Assembly: GCA_015233155.1 (NCBI GenBank)
Contig: JADFYG010000014.1
Location: forward strand, 517-64,516
Source of the DNA: Candidatus Rifleibacteriota bacterium
GTDB taxonomy: Bacteria > Muiribacteriota > Ozemobacteria > Ozemobacterales > Ozemobacteraceae
Length of the DNA: 64,000 nt
Reading direction: 5' to 3'
Every line of letters starts with the position of its first letter. The stretch's first letter is position 1. Of this stretch, positions 28,308 to 38,800 are shown in pieces. The position numbers and the translations under genes are program-made. Under the pieces are notes generated by a model. That model worked only from the letters and a program-made list of their open reading frames with translations. It did not search any database and had not been told where the DNA came from.

Positions 28308-29996
28308 ATGACATTTTCATGTAATTTTGAATATGCATCGAGGCAATTCGGCAAGCCCTCAATGCATTGTCGTTTATTGATCTCGTCTTCGATGATAAAA
28401 TTCATTCGGACATCAGTATTCGCGCTTTTTTCTATTCTCTCGACATCCGTTGTAATGGCTGATTCAGCTGCCATAGCGTTATCGGCAGCCCCCCGATCAA
28501 CGGTTTCTCCGGCATTATCGTCTTCTTCAGCCGACTCCCCCTATGATGGTCTTGCGGCAAAAGCAGTATGGCGTAAGTTTCTCGAAATCAGCCTGATCCC
28601 GAGAGAATCGAAGCATGAGAAGGAATTAGCCGACCATATATGTGAGCGAGCTTGTGGTGCCGACCTCCAATTCAATCGTGATCGCGCCGGAAATGTGGTC
28701 GTCTTTCTTCCGGCAACGCCCGGTCATGAAAAATCACCAACGGTTGTACTGCAAGCTCATCTCGATATGGTTTGCGTAAAAGCCGCCGGGAGTAAACATG
28801 ATTTTGCACGGGATCCCATTGAAATAGTTTTCGAGAGCGGGCGTGTCAGAGCAAAAGATACGACCCTCGGTGCTGACGACGGGATCGGGGTATCCACGTT
28901 GCTGGCTATTCTTGACGGGGCAATTTCCGAACATGGCTCGCTGGAGTTGTTGTTTACCGTTGACGAAGAAGGCGACTATACCGGGGTATCAGCTTTGACT
29001 CCGGTTTTTTTCAAAGGACGAATTCTGATAAACCTGGACGCTGAAGAAGCCCACCTTGCGGACATCGGTTGCGCCGGCGGTCAGGCGGATACATTCACTT
29101 TTCCTCTTCGGAAGATAGCCGTAGAAATGCCATGTCGCTCATATAACTTGCGTATCGGAGGACTTCGTGGTGGTCATTCCGGAGTAGACATTCATCGCGG
29201 GCGCGGAAATGCAATCCGACTTCTCGGTCGTCTGCTGCGTGCTCTTTCTGAATCTTTCGGTGCCAGAGTGGTATCTGTTAATGGCGGGACGGTCGATACC
29301 GCTATTCCGGCTGCGGCCGAAGCCCTCATTTTCGTTCCCGGTATCCCGGATGTTGAAATCAAGCGCCTGGTTGATATTTATCGAAGAAGTTTCGCCCGCG
29401 AACTCGCGTCTTCTGACCCGGATATTACAATCGATCTGCGCAGGAATCTTTCCGATATGGCGCATGAGCGTTATGCCGCTTCGAGTGAAGACACAAGACG
29501 TCTGGTTGGATTTCTTACAGCGTTGCCACAGGGAGTATTACGTATGAGCGCAGTATTTCCGGGAACTGTTGAGCAATCTACAAACCCCGGAATCCTGCGG
29601 ACATCGACTGATTCAGTCACTCTGATTTCTCACTTGCAGAGCCTGTATCCCGAGGCCAAGACACGATTATCGGCACGGATGGCACGACTGGCCGGCATAT
29701 ATGGTTTTAGCGCAAATGCGGGCGATCCATACCCATCCTGGGAGCCCAGTCCATCTTCTCCACTATTGAAGCTTGCTGCATCAGTTCATAAGGATTTGTT
29801 CGGAGTCAGTCTCGCGACACGTGTAGTTCATGCCGGCCTGGAATGCGGCGTATTAGCCGGATCGATTCCCGGAATAGATATGATCGCGCTCGGACCAACC
29901 ATTCGAAACGCTCATTCGCCCTCTGAATATGTCGATGTCGCCTCGGTCGAGTATCTATGGACCTTTTTAAAGGCATTATTGAGGCGTATTTCCTGA
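28308..29996 (+). CDS. pepD: PepD-type aminoacyl-histidine dipeptidase with a predicted signal segment
   Basis: An M20-family Xaa-His dipeptidase. Metal and catalytic blocks are VVLQAHLDMVCVK, TLGADDGIGVSTLLA and LFTVDEEGDYTGV; LDAEEAHLADIGCAGG and GLRGGHSGVDIHRGRGNA are also seen. Escherichia coli PepD is a 485-residue cytoplasmic enzyme. This one has about 60-80 extra N-terminal residues that include a hydrophobic signal-like segment (SVFALFSILSTSVVMA). ATG 28308 has the best ribosome-binding site (AAAAGGAG). ATG 28392 would place the signal at the very N-terminus and give 534 residues. The 3' end overlaps the convergent YitT gene by 21 nt. Confidence 0.9.
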   Translation: MTFSCNFEYASRQFGKPSMHCRLLISSSMIKFIRTSVFALFSILSTSVVMADSAAIALSAAPRSTVSPALSSSSADSPYDGLAAKAVWRKFLEISLIPRESKHEKELADHICERACGADLQFNRDRAGNVVVFLPATPGHEKSPTVVLQAHLDMVCVKAAGSKHDFARDPIEIVFESGRVRAKDTTLGADDGIGVSTLLAILDGAISEHGSLELLFTVDEEGDYTGVSALTPVFFKGRILINLDAEEAHLADIGCAGGQADTFTFPLRKIAVEMPCRSYNLRIGGLRGGHSGVDIHRGRGNAIRLLGRLLRALSESFGARVVSVNGGTVDTAIPAAAEALIFVPGIPDVEIKRLVDIYRRSFARELASSDPDITIDLRRNLSDMAHERYAASSEDTRRLVGFLTALPQGVLRMSAVFPGTVEQSTNPGILRTSTDSVTLISHLQSLYPEAKTRLSARMARLAGIYGFSANAGDPYPSWEPSPSSPLLKLAASVHKDLFGVSLATRVVHAGLECGVLAGSIPGIDMIALGPTIRNAHSPSEYVDVASVEYLWTFLKALLRRIS

Positions 29997-30881
29997 CGGA
30001 GAAGCATCGTCAAAATCCACTTCCGATTCCAGATCGTCAAACCCTTTCCCCAGGATTCGCCGGGCGTCGGTCACGATGAGAAATGCCATTGGATCAAGGC
30101 GATAGACCAGCTCTTCAAGCAGTGGCACTTCGCGCCTTCGAACGGCTGTCAACAGTATTTCTATCGATTTGTTGGAATATGCGCCGCGCCCATTCAATAC
30201 TGTCACTCCGCGATGCAACTCCTCGATGATGCTCCAGGTGATAACCTCCGACTGATTAGAGATGATCATGATCTGACGGTGAATCGAGGAGCCTTCCATG
30301 AAATTATCGACGGTTTGACCAAGAATGAATGATTTTATCAGCGCATACAGGGCCAGGTTCGGGCCATAGACCATGCCGGCCACGGCCAACACTACTACAT
30401 CACTCCAGAAAAATGTAGTTCCGATCGGAATACGTTTGAACTTGAGCAGAAGCTGTGCAAGAATGTCAGTTCCACCGAGCGTCGCACCTCCCTTGAATAT
30501 GCATGCAATGCCCATTCCGGTGAGCACTCCGCCATAAACACTTGCCAGAATAGGATCTTCGGCCAGGCGCGGGACTTTGAACACTGATGTACAAAGATCG
30601 AGAAATGTGCCCTGGATCAGAATCGCGATGATTGTCTTCCAGCTCGAACCAAAGCCAATCAGCTTGCCTTGAAGCAGTATGAGAAGTGTATTATTGGCAA
30701 TGATAAACAAACCTATCGGAACGTGTGCGTAGTGATACAGGATCGTTCCCAGGCCGACCAGGCCACTCGGGACGATCTTGTTCGGAATAAGAAAACATGC
30801 TTGTGAAAAGGTCGAAAGAAGTATTCCTGCAATGATATACAGAACACTTTCCATGGAAACTTTTTTATTGATTTTACTCAT
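29976..30881 (-). CDS. YitT-family membrane protein
   Basis: A 301-residue inner-membrane protein with about five hydrophobic segments in the first 200 residues: the YitT/DUF161 region, with GLVGLGTILYHYAHVPIGLF and FKGGATLGGTDILAQLL. A soluble C-terminal DUF2179-type domain follows (ITWSIIEELHRGVTVLNGRG to LIVTDARRILGKGF). Function in the family is not settled. The gene shares its last 21 nt with the end of the convergent dipeptidase gene. GAGGAGT lies 12 nt before ATG 30881. The last dozen residues are acidic and low complexity. Confidence 0.92.
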   Translation of the reverse strand: MSKINKKVSMESVLYIIAGILLSTFSQACFLIPNKIVPSGLVGLGTILYHYAHVPIGLFIIANNTLLILLQGKLIGFGSSWKTIIAILIQGTFLDLCTSVFKVPRLAEDPILASVYGGVLTGMGIACIFKGGATLGGTDILAQLLLKFKRIPIGTTFFWSDVVVLAVAGMVYGPNLALYALIKSFILGQTVDNFMEGSSIHRQIMIISNQSEVITWSIIEELHRGVTVLNGRGAYSNKSIEILLTAVRRREVPLLEELVYRLDPMAFLIVTDARRILGKGFDDLESEVDFDDASPSGNTPQ

Positions 30882-30984
30882 GAACAGCGAGGACTCCTCA
30901 GTGAAATGCCCAAACGCGAGGCTTGTCTGCCTCTAGATTGAATCGGCCGTTTGAGGGAGTTTTTTGACTCGCCGCGAAAATTCT

Positions 30985-32700
30985 TTACTCGTCGTCGCTT
31001 CCGAACTTCACGACATCTCTTATCAGGCGCAAGCCGAGTATCGCTGCGGCGACGTAGCCAGCCCCGCCCAGCAGCAATGTTACCGGGATTCCCAGAAAAT
31101 GGTAGTCTATGTGCGAAAAAGTTATGAACAGGGCTGAACTCAGAATCAGAGACGAAATGATTAATGCAGCCGTGAGCTTCCCGCTGATGCGCTCCAAATT
31201 GCGCAGCATCTGTGGCTGATTAGTCTGTTCGACATTCACTTTAAGATGACCGCCTTGCAGATCATCGAGAATGGTCATGACGTGCGCAGGCAGTTCGTGA
31301 GACCAATGGTAGAAATCAGCGGCGCGCTTAATAAGTGAACGCGTAATGCGTTTTGGTGAATACTGTTCGATCAGCAGCTCGCGAATGAAGGGGGCGACTT
31401 CGCCTTCTATATCTAGGTCCGGGTCCAGTGCTTTGCCTACTCCTTCAACCGTAAGTAACGCTTTGCCCATCAGCGTATATTCGTTTGGAATCTTGATCTG
31501 ATGGATTCTGGCAATGTCCATAAGATCTTTTATAATCTCACTGAAATTTATTTCACTTATTGGTAAGCCCAGAACCTTGTCCATGACCCCACCAACGTCG
31601 TGCCGGAATCGCGGCAGATTGACCTTTGCCTCTCTAAGACCCATTTTCAGTAATATTCGGGAGACTTCTTCCGAATCGCGATCAAGCAAACGTACTATCA
31701 GTGCCGCAAGTCGGAAACGCATCGATTCATCAAGACGCCCGACCATACCCAGATCAAGGAAGGCAATCCGATTTCCGGCAAGTGCGAAGATGTTTCCAGG
31801 ATGTGGATCAGCGTGGAAAAAACCGCTTCGGAAAACCATCTTCAATACTGCCTGAAGTGCGATACGCGCAAGCTTTTTGGGGTCGGAACCCAGTTCGGCA
31901 GCGTGTGTGATTTTTACCCCGTGAATGCGTTCCATGGTAAGGATTTTTTTTGCGGAGTGGCTTTTATATATCTTCGGAATTGTAACCTCAGGATCATCAC
32001 GAAACGCTTCGCCGAATTTTACCGCACTGCGCAGTTCATGAGTATAATCGAGCTCTTTTCTAATGGCCTTATCGAATTCGCTGACTATCCCGACAGGATC
32101 AAAAAATCGAATTTGCGGAATTTGTCTTGCAAGCGCGCGTGAAAGCAGATACATTAGATCTAGATCGCTTTCGATAATCGTTTTGATTCCAGGTCTCTGA
32201 ATTTGTACAACAACATCCTCACCTGCATGAAGACTTGCCGCATAAACCTGGCCGATCGAGGCAGTTCCGAGGGGAGTTTCCCCGAATGAAGAAAATGCAT
32301 CATCAAGACTTCGCCCCAACTCGCTCTCAATCTGGATACGGGCATCGGAAAAACTGAAAGGCGGCACATTATCCTGAAGTTTTTTGAGCTCTTCGATGAG
32401 TTCTTCCGGGATAAGATCAGGACGCATACTCAGGATCTGACCCAGCTTGATGAATGTCGGTCCGAGGTCCTGAAAGACCAGACGGCCGCGCACGGCAAGT
32501 GTCGTAGACTCCTCGACAAAGCCGGAAGGCTCTACTCTGAAAGAACCAAGCGCTTTTGCTATAGCATTTTCACCGCGAACCAGTTCGGTAACAAGTTGGC
32601 CAAACCCGTGTCTGGCAAGGACTGTAATTATCTCCCGAAACCGGTTGAGATCCTTTACGGCTGATAACGGATTATAGGAGAAGGGTGTGACACTGGACAT
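30985..32700 (-). CDS. ABC1/UbiB-family atypical kinase
   Basis: A 571-residue member of the ABC1/AarF/UbiB family, atypical membrane-associated kinases often linked to quinone metabolism. Visible motifs are the family KxGQ (FIKLGQILSMRPDLIP), an Ala-rich nucleotide loop variant (PLGTASIGQVYAA), VVVQIQRPG with the catalytic-type lysine region replaced by VQ, then FHADPHPGNIF and IAFLDLGMVGRL. Two C-terminal hydrophobic helices end the protein (LIISSLILSSALFITF and VTLLLGGAGYVAAAILGL). I prefer ATG 32700; the frame extends 34 codons upstream without a ribosome-binding site. No quinone biosynthesis genes are nearby, so the substrate is open. Confidence 0.92.
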   Translation of the reverse strand: MSSVTPFSYNPLSAVKDLNRFREIITVLARHGFGQLVTELVRGENAIAKALGSFRVEPSGFVEESTTLAVRGRLVFQDLGPTFIKLGQILSMRPDLIPEELIEELKKLQDNVPPFSFSDARIQIESELGRSLDDAFSSFGETPLGTASIGQVYAASLHAGEDVVVQIQRPGIKTIIESDLDLMYLLSRALARQIPQIRFFDPVGIVSEFDKAIRKELDYTHELRSAVKFGEAFRDDPEVTIPKIYKSHSAKKILTMERIHGVKITHAAELGSDPKKLARIALQAVLKMVFRSGFFHADPHPGNIFALAGNRIAFLDLGMVGRLDESMRFRLAALIVRLLDRDSEEVSRILLKMGLREAKVNLPRFRHDVGGVMDKVLGLPISEINFSEIIKDLMDIARIHQIKIPNEYTLMGKALLTVEGVGKALDPDLDIEGEVAPFIRELLIEQYSPKRITRSLIKRAADFYHWSHELPAHVMTILDDLQGGHLKVNVEQTNQPQMLRNLERISGKLTAALIISSLILSSALFITFSHIDYHFLGIPVTLLLGGAGYVAAAILGLRLIRDVVKFGSDDE

Positions 32701-32844
32701 GTAATTAGCCTGACATACGTATTTGTTACCGCAAATTTGTGAATCATAATTTTTTTTAAAGACGCATTTATGATAAGCCTGGAAATTCTTCGAAGCAAGC
32801 ACTAGAATTCAACAGGATAACAGATATGATTACAAGAAGTACGC

Positions 32845-32874
32845 TTGCACTACGAGATTTACCTATGCTATTAT
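32845..32874 (+). promoter_or_regulatory. Probable promoter of tex
   Basis: TTGCAC (32845-32850) and TATTAT (32869-32874), 18 bp apart, about 62 nt before the tex start in the divergent gap with the UbiB-family gene. Confidence 0.45.
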
Positions 32875-32936
32875 ATTTTTAAATAAAATCATGTGATTAT
32901 GCTTATTTTCAACAACAAAATATTTCAGAGGTGAGC

Positions 32937-35123
32937 ATGCTTGTAAATCATGCCCGGCGCATCGCGAATGAGCTTGGCATTTCAATTGAACAGGTCGAGG
33001 CGACCGCAGCCCTGCTTGATGATGGAGGCACAGTTCCTTTCATTGCCCGTTATCGCAAGGAACGAACCGGCTCGCTTGATGAATTGGCAATACAGGGAAT
33101 TCGCGATTGGAAAGCTCGATTGATCGAGTTTGATGCTCGTCGTGAATCTATTCGCGCATCACTGATCGAACGAAACCTTCTCTCTGATGAACTATCAGAG
33201 AAGATTTCCGCTGTCGATTCAATTGCCGCTCTCGAAGATATATATCTTCCATTTCGACCAAAGCGACGCACGCGAGCGATGATCGCCCGCGAAAAAGGCC
33301 TGGAACCTCTTGCTGATATAATTCTTCTTCAAGCGACGGATTGTGATCCGCGGCATGCAGCAGGAGCCTATATTTCCCCTGACAAAGGTGTCGAAAACAT
33401 TGATGATGCGATAGCAGGCGCCCGCGACATCATTGCTGAATCAATCTCAGAAAATGCTGACGTTCGAAATGAAATGCGTAGTATTTTCATGAATGAAAGT
33501 TTTTGGGTTTCAGCTGTCGCCAAGGGGCGCGAAGAAGATGGAGCAAAATTTCGTGACTATTTCGCCTGGACGGAATCCGTCGCGAAATCTCCTGGACATC
33601 GCGTGCTTGCAATGCTTCGTGGTGAAAGCGAAGGTGTTTTGAAACTGACTGTTCGCCTTCCCGAAAATCGAGGACCGGAATTATTGCGTCGCCGTTTTAT
33701 AAAGGGGCGCGGCCCGTCATCCGATGAGGTTGCAACCGCGATTGAAGACGGCTTCAAAAGATTGCTTGCCCCATCCATGGAGACCGAGATTCGCCATCAG
33801 ATCAAGATCCGGGCGGATGAAGAGGCTGTTCGCGTCTTTGTTTCAAATCTACGGGAACTGCTGATGGCTGCACCACTTGGACGAAAAGCGGTACTTGCGA
33901 TTGACCCCGGAATTCGTACCGGCTGCAAGATCGCATGCCTGGATGCACAGGGCAAACTTCTCGACCACACCGTGATATTTACATCCGGTTCGGAACGGCA
34001 GACAGCCGAAGCGGCAAAGACCCTGCTGGCACTTGCAGACCGATATTCGATCGAAGCAATCGCGGTTGGGAACGGTACGGCGGGACGCGAGACAGAGATG
34101 TTCGTTCGAAGTCTTCCCTGGCCACGGGCGATCCCTGTCGTCCCGGTAAATGAAAGCGGAGCGTCCATTTACTCAGCCTCCGAGGTTGCACGCGAGGAGT
34201 TTCCAAACGAAGATCTTACAGTACGCGGCGCGGTTTCCATAGGCCGCCGCCTCATGGACCCACTTGCCGAACTGGTTAAAATCGATCCGAAGTCGATCGG
34301 AGTGGGACAGTATCAGCATGATGTAGATCAGAAACTATTAAAGGCGGGACTCGACGATCTTGTGTCGAGTTGTGTAAATGCTGTCGGGGTAGAAGTGAAT
34401 ACGGCCAGCAAACAACTCCTCCAGTATGTTTCAGGGCTTGGTCCCCAGCAGGCAAAGAATATAATCGCATGGCGTGACGAGAATGGGCCATTCACCTCGC
34501 GTTCAGATCTGCGAAAGGTGCCGCGTCTTGGCCCCAAGGCATTCGAACAGGCCGCCGGATTTTTGCGCGTGGGCGTCGGCACCCACCCCCTGGATTCAAG
34601 CGCGGTTCACCCGGAAAGTTATGCGATCGTCGAAAGCATGGCAAAGGACCTTGGTTGCGTCGTGCGCGATTTGTTGGCGGATGAGACGCTTCGAGCTCGT
34701 GTCAATCCAGAGCGATATATCAATGATCGGGTTGGACTTCCCACGCTAAACGACATTCTCGATGAACTTGCCAGGCCAGGTCGCGACCCGCGTGCAGCAT
34801 TCGAGATATTTTCTTTCGCTGATGGGGTTCATGCTGTTTCCGATTTACACCCCGGACAAAAATTACCGGGAATAGTGACCAACGTGACACGTTTTGGGGC
34901 ATTTGTCGATGTAGGCGTTCACCAGGACGGCCTGGTACATGTAAGCGAGCTTGCCGACAGATTTGTTAAAGAGCCGTCCGAAGTTGTAAAAGTTGGGCAA
35001 CACGTATCTGTAAGCGTAATCGATATCGATGCACCTCGAAATCGTATATCATTATCCATGCGGTCGATGCCGGGTGCAGGGCGAGCAAGGAAAGCATTAT
35101 CATCGGGTTGGAGGGAAGAATAG
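32937..35123 (+). CDS. tex: Tex-family S1 RNA-binding transcription accessory protein
   Basis: Tex binds nucleic acid and influences transcription; the family is highly conserved. The 728-residue protein has all parts in order: an N-terminal helical region with VPFIARYRKERTG, a YqgF/RNase H-like domain (KAVLAIDPGIRTGCKIA), and helix-hairpin-helix segments (VGVEVNTASKQLLQYVSGLG and RSDLRKVPRLGPKAFEQAAG). A C-terminal S1 domain closes it (PGIVTNVTRFGAFVDVGVHQ). ATG 32937 follows AGAGGTG; a GTG two codons earlier is possible. The stop codon abuts the start of the next gene, which encodes an AT-hook protein, so the two are co-expressed. Confidence 0.97.
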   Translation: MLVNHARRIANELGISIEQVEATAALLDDGGTVPFIARYRKERTGSLDELAIQGIRDWKARLIEFDARRESIRASLIERNLLSDELSEKISAVDSIAALEDIYLPFRPKRRTRAMIAREKGLEPLADIILLQATDCDPRHAAGAYISPDKGVENIDDAIAGARDIIAESISENADVRNEMRSIFMNESFWVSAVAKGREEDGAKFRDYFAWTESVAKSPGHRVLAMLRGESEGVLKLTVRLPENRGPELLRRRFIKGRGPSSDEVATAIEDGFKRLLAPSMETEIRHQIKIRADEEAVRVFVSNLRELLMAAPLGRKAVLAIDPGIRTGCKIACLDAQGKLLDHTVIFTSGSERQTAEAAKTLLALADRYSIEAIAVGNGTAGRETEMFVRSLPWPRAIPVVPVNESGASIYSASEVAREEFPNEDLTVRGAVSIGRRLMDPLAELVKIDPKSIGVGQYQHDVDQKLLKAGLDDLVSSCVNAVGVEVNTASKQLLQYVSGLGPQQAKNIIAWRDENGPFTSRSDLRKVPRLGPKAFEQAAGFLRVGVGTHPLDSSAVHPESYAIVESMAKDLGCVVRDLLADETLRARVNPERYINDRVGLPTLNDILDELARPGRDPRAAFEIFSFADGVHAVSDLHPGQKLPGIVTNVTRFGAFVDVGVHQDGLVHVSELADRFVKEPSEVVKVGQHVSVSVIDIDAPRNRISLSMRSMPGAGRARKALSSGWREE

Positions 35124-35786
35124 ATGGCGATGACCAATAAAGAACGGAATAAAATTTGCAGGGATAAGGGCATTTGCGATCGCTGCCATGTCCGACCTGT
35201 GAAGCCAGGGTTAACGAAATGCCACCAGTGCGAAGGGTGGCTGATCAGATACAATCGCAAGTGGCATTTCGCAGTTCGAAAAAAGCGCAAACAGGAAGCT
35301 GCTCAAAAGATTGCAGCGGAGCGCGAGGCTGCCCAAAAAGCTGCCTCTGAAGCCGCTGCCCGCGGAGCACCGCCAGAAGTCGTCGCCGCGATGATGCCGT
35401 CTCCAAAGCGGGGACCAGGACGTCCGCAAAAAAAACGGATAACAGAGACTGTTTCCGCAACCGCTCCGAAAAAACGGGGGCGTCCGCGCAAGGTTCTTTC
35501 GACCCATGAAGCTCCATTGAAAGCAGAAAAAGCGAAATCCGCAGCTAAAAAAATTGTGGATGCGCCAAAGCGTCGCGGTCGCCCACCAAAGGCTTCTGTT
35601 GCAGCTGTTTCCAAACGTCGCGGCCGCCCACCCAAGGTTGCCGTGACTCCAGTTGCAGCAGCAGCTCCCAAACGTCGTGGTCGCCCACCCAAGAATCCAG
35701 TGATCATCAAGCAGAAAGCAAGCTCCAAGCCTGTGTCAGCTCCGGTTAAACGCGGTCCCGGGAGGCCCAGGAAGAATCTCAAATAA
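35124..35786 (+). CDS. Zinc-finger and AT-hook-like DNA-binding protein
   Basis: A 220-residue, strongly basic protein. An N-terminal cysteine cluster (C12, C18, C21, C33, C36 in CDRCHVRP...KCHQC) suggests a small zinc site. An Ala/Glu-rich helix follows (about 55-85), then a tail with six GRP-centred AT-hook-like cores: two RGPGRP, one KRGRPRK and three KRRGRPPK. AT-hooks insert into the minor groove of A+T-rich DNA. ATG 35124 directly follows the tex stop, with GAGGGAAG just upstream, implying coupled translation. It is probably a nucleoid-associated protein, which is inference; histone-like tails of this kind are uncommon in bacteria. Confidence 0.85.
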   Translation: MAMTNKERNKICRDKGICDRCHVRPVKPGLTKCHQCEGWLIRYNRKWHFAVRKKRKQEAAQKIAAEREAAQKAASEAAARGAPPEVVAAMMPSPKRGPGRPQKKRITETVSATAPKKRGRPRKVLSTHEAPLKAEKAKSAAKKIVDAPKRRGRPPKASVAAVSKRRGRPPKVAVTPVAAAAPKRRGRPPKNPVIIKQKASSKPVSAPVKRGPGRPRKNLK

Positions 35787-35819
35787 TAAGTTTCCCGGTA
35801 AATTCCTGGAATAAACTGT

Positions 35820-35843
35820 AGGGGCACGATGCGTCGTGCCCCT
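35820..35843. terminator. Hairpin between convergent AT-hook and kinase genes
   Basis: AGGGGCACGA (35820-35829) and TCGTGCCCCT (35834-35843) are perfect 10-bp arms with a 4-nt loop, directly touching the stop codon of the minus-strand kinase gene. Probably a bidirectional terminator. The sequence also resembles dispersed GGGGCACGA repeats. Confidence 0.75.
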
Positions 35844-38800
35844 TATTTTCGCTCTTTTTTTAGACTCCGGCCTGTGAGATTGAGCGAACCATCCGCTTCA
35901 GCTTGCCAAAGTGCATCAAAATTCTGTTCAATGCGACTTTTTAATTCTACGGCCCGTTTATAATCCTCTGACAAAGCACATTCTTCAATATTGCGGCAGA
36001 GGTTGAACAAATCGAGCGCATTGATGTTGCCGCAAGCCCCCTTCAGACCATATGCAGCCATTTTCAGTTCTTTCGCATTTCGTTTTTCGATAGCATTTCT
36101 GATATCGTTAAGATAGTGCGGAACTGCTTCCAGAAATAAATTCCATATCTCTCGCGTTCCTTCCTCATCGAGCGCGGAAAACAGTTCGTCAATCTTTGTC
36201 TGTACATTCGCGAGTTCATCTGAACCTGGTTTCCCGGGAGTTTGCGAAGAAGGCATCGAAACATGTGGTAAAAAGCCTTCAACTCTCTTTTTTAACACAT
36301 GTGCGAGCATAATTGGGTCGGCGGGCTTCGACAGAAAGTCATCCATTCCTGATTCCATACACTGGCGACGAATTTCTTCCTCGGTATGTTCGGTAAGCGC
36401 TATGATAGGAATTCGGTTATCTGCCGTCTCTTTTCTTCGAATGTTACGAGTTGTTTCAAAACCATCCATGACAGGCATTTGGCAATCCATTATGATGACA
36501 TCATATGTGCAGCGATCAAGAACAGCCAGGGCTTCATGACCATTCGACGCAACATCCACTCTCAAGCCGAGACGTTCCAGCACTTTTACTGTGGCTTTTC
36601 TGTTTAGGATCTCGTCTTCGACCACAAGAACCCTGAGACGCTGTTTAGAAACCTTTTCAGCGATGCTGTGACGAGTCACCAGTTCGTCAGACCGGGTCGG
36701 GCGCAGAATTTCCAGGAGGCAATCACGCAGAAGACTCTGCTTGAATGGTTTCGTCAGATAAGCTGAAAAACCTGCCGAACGCGCCTGTGATGCTTCTCCT
36801 CGCTGACTGTGAGAACTGGCTAGAATGAGCGGTAGACCGGACCAGACGGGCGACTGCTTGATCGAATGGGCGAGCTCCATACCGCTCATTCCCTGAGTAT
36901 GGAAGTCGATCAATGCCATGTCGAATCGACGTCCTGAGGCGGCTGCTTCATGCAATATCTGGAGAACTGCCGCCCCATCCTCAGCCATCTCCACTTTGAG
37001 CCCCAGGGTCTCCAGCTGTCTTGAAAGGATTAGTCGACCAGTTGGGTTTCCTTCTACGGCGATAATGCTTTTTCCGAGAAGTTTATTGTCGGTGGGGGCA
37101 ATCTTATCATTTTCCATAGCCATCCGAAGGGGCAATTCGAGGCTGAACCAGAAAAATGAGCCTGAATGTTCCCGGCTCTCCATGCCCATTTCTCCGCCCA
37201 TAACTGCAATCAGTCTCTTGCATATTGAAAGTCCAAGCCCGCTTCCACCAAATTTGCGCGACGAAGAGGAGTCCGCCTGAATGAACGGCTCGAATATCCG
37301 CGCCTGATCACTCAATGGTATACCGATTCCGGTGTCGCTGACTTCGAAGCGGATAACTGCCGTCGCCTCGGTTGTTCTTACCAGTCGCAATCCGACCAAA
37401 ACCTCGCCCTTCTGCGTAAACTTCACTGCATTCGTCAACAAATGCAACATGACTTGCCGAATACGGGCAGGGTCTCCGGAAACTCGCTCCGGCAGGCCAG
37501 CCTGAGCCAGAAGACCGATTTCAAGTCCTTTGTCTGAAGCATCCCAGGCAACCAGTTCGATTGCTTCCTCGATGGTCGTTCTGGGATTGAAATCTATCGA
37601 AACGAGTGAAAGTGAGTTTGATTCCAGCTGAGAAAAGTCCAAAACGTCGTTGAAAGCGTGAAGAAGCATGTCCCCGGAAGTATGGATTGTTTTCAAATAG
37701 TCTCGTTGCTCCGGACTCAGTTTTGTATCCAGAAGCAAGCTTGTCATTCCCATGACGGCGTTGAGCGGAGTCCGCAGTTCATGGCTCATATTAGCCAGAA
37801 ACACGGATTTCGCTTTGTTTGCCTTCAATGCTTCATCGCGGGCAAAACGCAACTCTTCGGCCTGCTGAACAAGATCACGTTCAGCGTTTCTGTGTGCCGT
37901 AACGTCATGAACGATTGCCAGGACACACTCCTTATTGTCAAACACTATACGGATACCGGTTTCTTCAATTTCGACAACAATTCCATCACTCTTGCGAAAT
38001 CGACGCCCTGTTTGTCTGGCCGTCCCATGGTTATGCACAAGCTCAACAAAATCATGGATCAGCGCTTCATTGGTAGACATTTCGAACAATTCAAAGTAGT
38101 GCATGGAAAGCAATCGCTCCCGGGTGAAACCCAGCCATTTCACCATGTACTGATTGACCATAAATATCTGCTTTGTGTCAGCGTTGAATATGAATACTGC
38201 CTCGGGAACATTTTCTAAAAAAGTGCTGAATCTGACTTCGGAGTCCTGAAGTCTGTGAGAAAATTCATCAGAGCGGACTCGCTCATGGTCTATCTTATCC
38301 AGCATACTGTTCAATGCGGATGAAACTTCAGATATTTCGCTGGTCCCGCGAAGATGTATTCTTCGCGCAGTATTGCCGGTCGCACCGATATCGTGAATTG
38401 CATTCATGACAAGGCTGATCTTTGATAGAACGTGCCGGTCCAAAAACCATAACATAAACAGACAAAGCCAGATGCCACTCGCAAGGACAAGCCTAAAAAA
38501 GGCTGCAAAGGCTTGCGTTTCTCTATCATGGATAACGGTATTTCCGGCCGCCTTCAGAAGAAATATCGGGGTCCCAAAAATATCCTTTACGACTCGGTAG
38601 ACAAAAGTCGACTCACCTTCGCTCTGAACAATTTCGACGCTCGATGATGACGCCAGACAGTCCATGGCATACTTGTCCGACAGAGTTTTCGCGGAGGTGT
38701 CAAACCTGACAATGGAAAATGGGAAATGAGCTATCTCACAAATTTTCCGGATTTCTGAGTCGTCGAAAAATCGTCCCGTTAGGAGGCTTCCCCGGGAAGT

